This document shows, in pieces, positions 21,771 to 33,000 of a stretch of 64,000 nt of DNA. Positions within the stretch are counted from its first letter, which is position 1. Every line of letters starts with the position of its first letter. Origin of the DNA: Pycnopodia helianthoides. Its lineage: Eukaryota > Echinodermata > Asteroidea > Forcipulatida > Asteriidae. The position numbers were made by a program, and so were the translations under genes. The stretch is from positions 9,811,195 through 9,875,194 of the forward strand of contig CM063249.1 of NCBI GenBank assembly GCA_032158295.1. Direction: 5' to 3'. Below the pieces are notes generated by a model that searched no databases, had not been told where the DNA came from, and saw nothing but the letters and a program-made list of their open reading frames with translations.

Positions 21771-24700
21771 CTATACGGTTACTGTGTTGTTAGCCATCGT
21801 CCCCTGTAGCCAACGCACATAGGGAGTAATTCGAGTATAGACGCCTGGACGGTTCACTCCGGCACAGGCTACGCCCCAACTCGTCGCCCCAACTAGGTAG
21901 TACCGAGCCCCTCCAGCAGGCGTATCGGCCGCTGTGCAAGCTAAAGGTCCACCAGAATCACCCTGTGGTTGTTTGTAAAACGTAAAAAAAAAAATAGAAA
22001 GAAAAAAACAAATAACCTACCAAGCTAACGGCTGATTTCACAATGACTATAAGCATTGTCGTCTAGTTACTTAAAGGTACACGTTGCCTTGAATCGGCCG
22101 AGTTGGTCTATAAAAAGCGTTTGTTATAAAATGCATAATGGTTAGAAAGATATTTTAAAAGTAGAATACACAGATTCAAACTTTTGACTTCACAAAATGG
22201 CCGACCGTGATAGTTCGCAAAGTTCAAGGAAAACCACGCAATTTCGAGGCTTATTTGTGTGCATCATTGTATTCTACTTTAAAAACATCTTTCTAACCAT
22301 ATGCATTTTATAATAAACGGTTACAAACGCTTTTTATAGACGAACTCGACCGATCCAAGGCAACGTGTACCTTTCATCACGATTACTTGATTTGTGTAAT
22401 TCATAATCATAGACGAGAAATTAGAATTAGCTGTTGCAAACTGCTTACCAACCAAAAGGACCTGTAGTATAAATGCAAAAAATTAGTTAGTGGCCTGACG
22501 TTTCGACCCTAGCAGAGTCTTTCTCGAAGGCTAAATGACAAGACAACACACATACATGCATACAAGGGGACAAAAGCAGTCAAGTGGAAAAACATGAATA
22601 GAGAGAGTGGAGAGAGAAAAGCAAGAAGCATTCAGAAAAAGCAGGGGGTAAGCAGGGATTATGAAGACAAAGGGGGGGGTTGGAGGGAAGGGGATGGCTA
22701 GACCACAAAGAAGTTGGAAACACAAAGGACAAAATGGAAGGTTGGAAGAAAAGTAAATAATTAGTTAATAGGGCAGACTAAAAATATGGATATCTGTGGG
22801 GGAAAAGGGAGAGGGCAAAGACAAAGGGTTATTAGTCATTTCCTTCTTGGATGTTCAAACCATGGGGTTGAATGGTCTTTATGCGCCTTATCCACAATTT
22901 CTCCCTACTCAGACGAACAGTCTCTCTGGAGTTACCTAGTGCCTCAATGCCCTGTAAATTCATGTCAAAAATGGAGTGGTTAGGAAGATTGAAGTGGTGT
23001 CCTACAGGTGTATCCAGCTTGTGGGTGTTGACTGTTGATCTGTGGCCGTAGAAACGCCTCTTCATTGTAGTTCTTGTTTCACCTATGTATTGAACACCAC
23101 AAACTCTGCAAGATATTAGATAGATTAGATTAGTTGTGGTGCAGGTGACATGACCCCTTGTCACAAGGGGTCATGTCACCTGCACCACAACTAATCTAAT
23201 CTATCTAATATCTTGCAGAGTTTGTGGTGTTCAATACATAGGTGAAACAAGAACTACAATGAAGAGGCGTTTCTACGGCCACAGATCAACAGTCAACACC
23301 CACAAGCTGGATACACCTGTAGGACACCACTTCAATCTTCCTAACCACTCCATTTTTGACATGAATTTACAGGGCATTGAGGCACTAGGTAACTCCAGAG
23401 AGACTGTTCGTCTGAGTAGGGAGAAATTGTGGATAAGGCGCATAAAGACCATTCAACCCCATGGTTTGAACATCCAAGAAGGAAATGACTAATAACCCTT
23501 TGTCTTTGCCACAGATCAACAGTCAACACCCACAAGCTGGATACACCTGTAGGACACCACTTCAATCTTCCTAACCACTCCATTTTTGACATGAATTTAC
23601 AGGGCATTGAGGCACTAGGTAACTCCAGAGAGACTGTTCGTCTGAGTAGGGAGAAATTGTGGATAAGGCGCATAAAGACCATTCAACCCCATGGTTTGAA
23701 CATCCAAGAAGGAAATGACTAATAACCCTTTGTCTTTGCCCTCTCCCTTTTCCCCCACAGATATCCATATTTTTAGTCTGCCCTATTAACTAATTATTTA
23801 CTTTTCTTCCAACCTTCCATTTTGTCCTTTGTGTTTCCAACTTCTTTGTGGTCTAGCCATCCCCTTCCCTCCAACCCCCCCCCCTTTGTCTTCATAATCC
23901 CTGCTTACCCCCTGCTTTTTCTGAATGCTTCTTGCTTTTCTCTCTCCACTCTCTCTATTCATGTTTTTCCACTTGACTGCTTTTGTCCCCCTTGTATGCA
24001 TGTATGTGTGTTGTCTTGTCATTTAGCCTTCGAGAAAGACTCTGCTAGGGTCATAATCATAGACGTTAAACCAATGTTTTTATGACGAGTCAAGAGATCG
24101 GCTGTTGCCAGCTTGAATTTTTATATCCCCTTGTGAAAGTTTGACGAGTTCCCTTGACGGGAAGGTCATCTAAAAAACAAAAAAAACAAAAACAAAACAC
24201 CCCAACACAAACACCCAAACAAACAAACATAAAATTGTTTTTTTTGCATGCTCACAGTAAATTGATAATTCAAGTATGAGATCAATATTGATATAAGTTT
24301 GCTGTAAACTGTCAGGAGATACTATGCTTACAGAGTTCAAAAGAAACGTCTCGTTGTCTTTACTTGGAGTTTAGAAGAGATACAATGATGTGAGGGAGAG
24401 GGAAAAAACCATGCGAAACATCCCGCAATCAGCACCATTTTTTTGCATCACGGTAAAAGAAAACAGCAACTTAATAGTACCGGGAAATGTTCCAAAGCAC
24501 TTACCTGACAGGAGTCGATGCCACCTGCTAAATACCCGGCACACTGCATTGAGGGCAACACCATGTCACCATAGACTTCATCTTTCGAACATTCATCATG
24601 TGGTATGAGAGGCACATTAGCTTCCTGTAGCGTACTGGCAGTAAAGCCTTGATCTACAACACCAGAAAAATATTAGGTCTTCATTGATAAACGGAATGAA

Positions 24701-27055
24701 CTATTACCTACCGGTACCCTTCAATGGGGGACTTTGGGGACGCTAGGTGGCAGCAGACAAACCAGGTAAATCCATTGTTCTCGGCAATGTGCGCATGCTT
24801 AGAACTACGTAAACGATGGAATTTTACCTGGTGTGTCTGCTAACATCTGGCGTTTAAAAGTCTCCCGTTATGGCTGATTGAATGTGTACCAGACACGGAT
24901 TTAAAGTCACAATGCCTATTGTGGACTAAACATGTTTTGTTATGGTTGATTGAATGTGTACCAGACACGGATTTAAAGTCACAATGCCTATTTTGGACTA
25001 AACATGTTTCGTGCACAGATAGTCCAACTGGGTTAACTTATGTTAAAGTTTGAACTGTTATGACCCAAGTACCACATGAAGCCCAAGCGTGAGCTTTTGT
25101 TTCAAACTTCCACATAGACCTCTTGACAATCGTAATCTTTTTGATCATACGGACTCTACCTATTGGAAAATGAGTGGATTTCAAAATTGAGTTGAACTTA
25201 AGAGTCCCTGTTTAAAAAGTGCAAATTTAGAGTCCCACATGAATGTGTACAATTTTATCTCTACATGACAGGCCTCGTACACTTCGGACGCATGGAGGGG
25301 AAATGGCTCAAGGTTACACACTCACAGGTTGTATGTCCCCATCCAGTGATGAAACAATTGGACTCATTCCCGAAGCTCCTCCCTGGCCCTTCTTCGTCCT
25401 CGGAGGGCGGGAGGCACACCAGGTTGACAGTCCTGGTCAACTGCGCTGGTTTGCTCAGCACCAGAAGTGCCAGATCGTTATCGGAGGTGCCGCTGTTGTA
25501 GTCCTCGTGGAGAATGATGCTCGCGACGCTAAACTCTGTACCTCCTGCATGCTGTTGGTGGCGACCGAGGACGACCTTCCAGTCTGAAGGGTTGTTTGTC
25601 CTGGGTTGGATGAAGTGGATCAGGGAAGTACATTTTTATCACATATTATAGCAAAATATTGATACACTGTTCAGTCCAACTTGTCTATAACCCTACAGTG
25701 AGATATTGTCTTACCTCATACAAAATACACGAGTAGAAACCGAAGAGGATCATATCATAGAGCTCTTCGTGTACTCAGTTTTGCGAATAAGCTTAACCCA
25801 TTTTTGCTTTACCAGAAAAGGTTTGCCAACCAAAATAAAATGCCATGTGAACTGCCTATGACTCACTGGCTTCCTGATTAAAAAATAATAATTTTTAGCA
25901 GAAAATGTTGTCAGCATAATTTTTTGTTATCAATAAGGCAGCTCTATACGAAATTGGTTCCACAGTAGGCGCATGGTCGTGTCCCTTTGTGAAACCCTTG
26001 TCTGGTGGAACAATACAAAAAGACGGCGATAAGTCAGAAATTACGAAGTACTATACTTAAGGCTATGTGGTGCGCTCATGTGATGAGACATGGATGTCTA
26101 CTCGACGCAGTTATAGACGATCTGCGATTTTTTTTCTGCAGCACACGTCGGCTATGGAGTCAACAGTTAAGGGATAGGCTGTTCTTCCCTATCCCTTAAC
26201 TGTTGACTCCATATAGCCGACGTGTGCTGCAGAACATACATTTGCAGACGGTCTGCAGATTGGGTACAAGTCATGGCAGAGGTCGCCCTAAGCCGCACTG
26301 GATGCGACAAAGTGGAGTGTTGAATCGTGCAAGAGCTGAGAATAACGGCGTATGAAATAGAATAGGGGATGGCAGCGATCCCAGGGATGCAGACAGGCTC
26401 AATGATTTCATTGGATATACTTATTTCATTGGATAAACGTGCAGTGACGTAAGCTTTCCATTTATCTGTGCTATGATTGGGTCCGAGGTGATGTAATTTG
26501 TCAGCTTGCACTTTCGATATCGTCAGCATGCAGCGTTTTTTATAATGTTTGTACATCATGTAATGTCGTTTTATGCGTTTTATTTACTGTGTAATATGTG
26601 CACGTGTAAGTGTGAAGTGACTGCGAATCTCCGCGTATATGTCGAAGGTTCATCTGGCTACATATCTGGTCAAGCTGGTATCTGGCGTAATTCATAAGCC
26701 TTGAAGTGTGACGTCATTATGTTTAGGCTATGGACGCGGCAGCCACGGAGGCAAGTCTATGCCGAATGATGATGACTACTTAAATTGATGTATGTTCAGT
26801 CCTGCTAACTATTTGAACCTTTTTAAACACTTTGAAGAAGAAAACAAAATACCCACCCAATGAAGCAGTGAGCCGCTGTCACCACAAACCTCCAGTCAAC
26901 CAAAGATCCTCCGCAAACAAACTGGAATTCCCCATCGCTATCACGAACACGGAGCTGTGCCTGCCACGGCCACTCTGCGGGATCGGCAGCCTCACCACCG
27001 ACGATCCGAGCTGCTGAGAAGGAACCCATCGTGGTGTGAGTGCCGCATCCGGAAG
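21771..27055 (-). CDS. Protease exons 8-11: trypsin-like catalytic domain
   Basis: Exon 27055-26857 carries a zymogen Cys (GCGTHTT), the activation site [10 protein letters not shown] and TAAHC. Exon 25600-25326 carries the Asp in [16 protein letters not shown] and the [10 protein letters not shown] block. Exon 24653-24505 carries EANVPLI, a QCAGY Cys and GGIDSCQ. Exon 21962-21771 starts GDSGGPL and has [16 protein letters not shown] and a short tail ending VTV before TAG. The [17 protein letters not shown] junction is split by a 2.5-kb intron between codons. All catalytic residues are intact, so an active enzyme is expected. Confidence 0.9.
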
Positions 27056-30000
27056 CTGAAGAAGATCAAGATATAAAGTACTTGTTTGGGGGTCGAGGGC
27101 TTGGGCAACAATAAAACCGTAGGCCTAATCTTTATATTGTAATCATTAATGGAGAAGAACATCATTGTAATTATGGATGTGGTTAGAAAGGTTTTTTGAA
27201 AGTAGTATATAAAGATACACATAAATATTCCTTTAGAAAAAGTGTGGTTTTTGTTTAAGTTCAAGTCCGTGGGGGAAAAAACGGTCCGCTATTTTGTAAA
27301 GTCAAATTTTTGACTCAAAGAAAAGGCGAATGCTAGTCTTATTTCCAGTAGCGGCTGTTGAACTACGACTGATAAACTATTATTACAATCGGCTGCGGTT
27401 TATGGCAGCCGATCGACGTTTAGGACTTTTCGGTCGTCTAGCGGCTGCAAGAGCCTCATACTCACTTGCAGGTGATGGACAGTTCTGCAGCGGGCACATT
27501 TTGTATTGGACATCGGCATTAACGGCACCATCATACTGTTTGTCACAATTCCCTCTTCCGCACGGGCAGGAACGCGTGCGATGTCGCCGTTCTGCGTAGC
27601 AGATATTTGGTGTGCATTGGGTCCATGCATTCCAAGGAGACCACTCACAGGATACTGTAAGAAACAACATTATTTATCACTAAAACAAAAGGAAGGGGAA
27701 GCCTTATTTATGAGTAAGACGACGTGTGCCTCATTGTCTAAAATGATTGTGAAATCAGTGTCTGCCATGGTAACTCAGTGGACCATTTACAAAAACATTT
27801 GAATTGAATAAATGGAATGGTTGCATCCAATTTGTGTATTTGCTTTTAAATATCTGTTTATTTACTAACAAATTGTTGGATTAAATAAATAAATGAACAA
27901 GTGATGAGTTAGTAAATTAAATTTTGACAGGAGATAAAACCGTGCTAATTTACTCTCTCGGTCTCCTGGTCATTTTCATTGATACATGACTTGTGTGGAC
28001 TTTAGCACACCGAAAAAACACAACGAAAAAACTGGCAACCGTCTTGAAAATAGCCCGGCCAATTGTTTTGAAAAAATAGTGTCGGGCGGCCAAAAAAAAA
28101 GGAAAAAAAGGCATTCCTCCTTCCTTTTTCAAAAAGGCAGGACGTTAAACATGTTTAAAAAAAAAAAAACTTTTTTGCCTTATCCCTCATGGGTTGCGAT
28201 GAGTCCAGTCCAACAGAGAGTAGAGAAGGGTAGCAAACTACGGTGTCTTAAAGGAACATTACAGAATTGGTAAGAAAAAAACTTGTTAAATATACTTTTT
28301 GATCACAGATTTACATAAAACTTACACGGTCTAATGATGATGATAGTAGAAAACATCCCTTGAAATATTTCTGTCTGAAATGCCATATTTGATGAGAAAT
28401 CAATAAACTAATTTTCCGATTGGAGTTTATCGCTCAGTGAGCGTTTTATTCATTTGTTGAATCTATATGATTTCATGCAAAATGTGTAATCGGTTTTTCA
28501 CTATTTTCTCGTGACCCAGATGGCCGATCGATCTCAAACTTCTACAGGTTTGTCAGTTTATGTGTTATGGTGAATAACATAAAGTGCTTACACTGCCAAC
28601 AACTGTTTTGTTAGCAAAAACCAATTCTGTAATGTTCCTTTAACTACAAGAATACTACTTCAAATGTAACCACTAAACAACTGATGACAGGCGATCCAAT
28701 CCATAATGTATTGACTGGGCCCACAGGGGCCGTAATGATTTATAATACGCATGTTGGCATCCATCTCTTGCAAACAGAAATTCTTCCTCAGTGCTAACCT
28801 GATGTAGTCGGTGCAGTTGTAGTTGTGCTGACTTCTGTTTGTGTTGTGGTAGGCTCAGTAGTTGACTGCGTGTTCTGAACCTCGGTGTTACTTCCATCGT
28901 CATAAATCCCGTTGTACTCACCGTTACTGCCTGTTGGATAAGAGCAGAAGATAAGATTTATAAACAATATTGTTGCAGGAATGATGATGCGGTCAATGGT
29001 AAGGTACTTTGAATAGATGGATTGCACTACGCGTCATTGACCGCCATCTTTGATGTAAAACGATGGAAAAGTGCACGCGTGTACGCAATACGCACGACTC
29101 TCGGCCAATGATAGCTCTTCACGCGTGCACAATTCATCAAAGATGGTGGTCAATGACGCGTATTGCAATCCGTCTATTGGTATTGGGAAATCCTATTTTC
29201 AAAAACTATGTTTGTTCATGCAAGTTCGCCCCAAACAAGGCTAAAAGCCACTCTTGGTAAGGGGCTACAAGAAGAAAGCATTCAATATGAAAATAACTCA
29301 GGAAAGCTGAAGGTAGGAATTGATATTCCTCTTAAAGCAGTCCAGATTGTAGGATGGAGGGAAACACAGCCTCGCTACCATGGGCAGCGCGCCGTATCGA
29401 TACCTCTCGTCTTGAGCGAGCAAGGCATGCTGGGACAAAATGGCGTGGCGAGATGGATCACCCCTGGGAACGAGGTTGAGGGAAACACGCACCAGACAAG
29501 GAGTTCAAAGGAGACAACAAGGTTACAACGACCGGGGGCAGATGGAGGTAATTGCCTGTATGGAGCTTCAGCCTTGAAACTTTTTTAAAATATAAAGGTA
29601 ACGATTACGTTGACAAAATTTTGAAAAGAAGCTAATTATTATTTCAAATAAAACCATTTTAAATTTCGTTACAATAAATTTCATCACTCCGATCCAGGCA
29701 GTCGATGTAACCGTCACATGCCCAGTCACGCGGTATGCATCGTCCATTGATCTTGCAGGCAAACTCGTTCTCTGCGTCACATGGGCCACCTGAAATATGA
29801 AAACAAGTAAATTATCATAAGGAAGATTTTTCACAAATCAGCTAGTTTAGTGTAGAAGTTTTCATCGCTTTCGCAATCATTTAAGTTTTTAAGTTTCAGC
29901 TTTGGTTGGTGGATGGGGAAAGCCCCAAACTCTTCGATGGGATTACTGGCGTTTTTCTCATTTCTTCTTTCCTTGTATTTCAAGCAAAACTTGGATTATG

Positions 30001-33000
30001 CATTTTTAGCAAAGTAGCCTCTGCAAGAAAGATTATTACAGTATACACAGGATTGGCCCGTGAGCTGACAAAATAGTCGCAGAGAGTGTTCATGTTTTGT
30101 GTGAATCGACCATTATAACAAACCTGGGAAAATTTGGGCTTAATCCATTGTATGAAAATATTGAAAAGCCTTGCATAATTTTTAGCATGTAAACCCATTG
30201 TCCTTAATTTTGGTTGTTTAACAACCGAAACTAACTGTCTCAAACCGGAACTAACTTACGTTGTCAGATACAGTTTTCGCGAATACGACTTGATTTCACA
30301 GGGAAATTATTTCACAGAAAAAAATGTTCTACTCTGAACTTCATTTTATTCAGTAAGCTTTCAGACTAAAATTACACAACTAGGTTTTTTATCCTGCACA
30401 ATTCTTGACAAGGACTTTAAAAAAAGGTATGTCTTCAGTCTGTGCTTACACTGTAGGAAGTTTTCGTCACTTTCGTCTCCGCAATCATTATAACCGTCGC
30501 ACCGATGCCATTCAAGAATACAACCATCGTTGTCACATTCAAACTCATGAGAGTGACATTGGCTACCTGTGTAGAGAAAGTCACAGCAGTCCAGTGATGA
30601 TTCTTAAGCATGGTATACAGTGGTTTTAACGATAAAATACAGCGGTTTGGTTGCCGTTCCCTTAAAATATGGTATACAATGTTGGAATGGACGGCTGTTT
30701 TGGCAGAAACTTATTGTTATAAGTTGCAGGATTGCGGCGTAGCGATGAGCGTCTACCCGGTCTCCATGTCAGCGACAACAGAGATTAAACCGATAACTAA
30801 GTCGATATATTTAAGTACGAAGTTGGATTTGTCGTGAAATGACGTGATTTTTGAAGAGATCAACTTGAATAATGTAGAATTATACTAAGTGAACACGTTG
30901 TGCAGATAATTAACTCACAATTATACATGCCTCTTCTACTCCTGCCGATAGGTGGCGCTCTAATGAGAACAAAACGGCACACTGCACTTTCAGGGTTTAT
31001 AATCCAGGCACTACATGACGTCACAAGGTTGCAAATAGTAAACGGTGTCCATATAAGAGTGTTCACTAAACGCGGTTATAATGGACAAGTCATTAAATTT
31101 TGATCAAGACCTAAGGGCACTTCTTGACAAACAAACCTTGACTTCTTGCATGAAAATTACCAAGTCGGCAGCAGCATTCAAAGTGGCAAGTTCCCTTGAC
31201 AAATTGGGAATCCTTAAATGGGCATCGTGACAAATGTTACGTCATGCACGGAGTGTCTGCTTAGTTGACCAAGTAATGAGTACTTACACTGGAACTCGTC
31301 AGATCCATCCCCGCAGTCATTGTAGCCATCACAACGCCAGGACTTACTGATGCACATATGGGAAACGGCACAGGCGAAAAAACGGTAACTGGGACACTTT
31401 CTTCCAGCTGACTGCTTGAACTGATGGCTGAAAAATTGAAGAAGAAAACAATATCTTAACAAGTGAATCTTCATGTATGCTGAGTCGACCATCCACACAT
31501 GCTTGATACACAATGTGCAATCAGCATGCTTTCTGGGATGTCTATGCCTGTGTCGTTTGAACACACTCTATTTTGAAATTAAATTTAACTTTATTTCTGC
31601 AAATACTTTTGCAGATCGGTTTTGGGGCACATTTTGGTGGCCAAAGGATATTGAGCCTGACCCTAACTAAGTCCTTGAAAACCCGAACCTCCTACCCCTA
31701 CCCGGAAGAAAGAGGGTGGGACGATATTGCCCGCAGCTTAAACACACTCAAGAAACTGCCGGGTCAGAACTGATCCAAGTCCAAGGTCATCAGGGTCCGG
31801 CTGCCCGGAAACTGGTTGGACTCGAAACCGGGTCAATTCTGACCCAGGAATTTTGAGAGTGTAAACATGGTTACTGGTATACGTCTTTTTGTATATCTGG
31901 TGAATTATAATTTTTACTTGATAGTCCAAATTAGGAAAAAGATTGAGGTACGAGGCCATCAGTTACTATCTTCGCTGACGCGGTGCATTGGTTTTAAGAG
32001 TGACTATAAATCTGTTTTTACACGTGAAGTTGTTTCCCCCCTCGTATACCATGCCCAATATATGTCAGGGGTGTGTCCCCCCCCCCCCAAAGTTCCCACA
32101 CTGAAACACAATATTTCCCTCTTGTACAGAAGTACCCACATAAAGTCTTCTGAAGAATTCCTGAGATTCCCAGAACACAATGGGTACAAAACAGAAGGAG
32201 AGGGGGTACGTACCTCCGCCCAGATGTACAACTGATAGTAATCATAATGGCGTGATAATATGAAGGTGTCCGGGTGTTTCAACACCAATAGTTTATACGT
32301 CGAGGGTGTTATATGACTCTACCACAGATATCAGATGTCAAAATAAGGCCATTGTCGATTTTATTGTAAATGTCTGTCTGGCGAGCAAAAAAAAAAAAAG
32401 CAACAGCCGAACAATCTAAAGCTTTAGAAATAACAAGTGTCTCACAACACAAATCGACACACCCATTCCAACGCGGGCAAGGCTTGTTTGCGCAAATACA
32501 AGCCAAGTGTTTCGTGTTCTGCTCGTGTGTTTGGTTTCGGTGAAGCTGTTGCTTATTATGTTTTACCACAGCGAAGTCCCCCCCTTTTTTGTTTAAATCC
32601 CTCATCCCTACAATCCAGGTAAAACACCGTATGACCGTTAGCTTGTGCAGTGACTATAGAAAAACGAACGCAATTGCACCCCATTGTAACGTGACCTTTT
32701 TAACGATTAATAATTAACAAGTAAACAAAACGGTAAGACAATGTTTGGTGGAAAGACCTGTAAAGTCATATCTGTGAACTTTCGGTCAACCCATAGAGCT
32801 TATCTGTTTGAGACAGGCCTATCGCATAACTTGCTAGATCTGGAATGGTGTTTGTAAACGGTTTGGAGTCAGTGCACTTTTCATGCGAACCGGAGGACTG
32901 ACTATCTTTAACTCAACTGGGGTGATAAATCGTTCATAAGATTGTTGAGGTACACATTTCAACTTTTCAGGAACCAACGAAGGCACTACGGGAAGGGGGC

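Larger units (their letters stand above)
22401..24065. mobile_element. Penelope-like element: two head-to-head copies with 15-bp target duplication
   Basis: A 15-bp direct repeat TCATAATCATAGACG lies at 22401-22415 and 24051-24065. Between them are two near-identical arms in inverted orientation, 22507-23160 and 23164-24050, joined at a 3-base centre. Each arm encodes a GIY-YIG endonuclease domain of the Penelope-like retroelement type but lacks the reverse transcriptase. Only the left copy has the extra 3' tail 22416-22506. The right arm carries an extra perfect 230-bp duplication. The element lies in the last intron of the protease gene. Confidence 0.8.

Noticed and set aside
29163..29588. 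141-aa plus-strand frame
   Set aside because: Made of three dispersed repeats (MITE end, 29205 repeat, 29365 repeat) and antisense to the protease gene.
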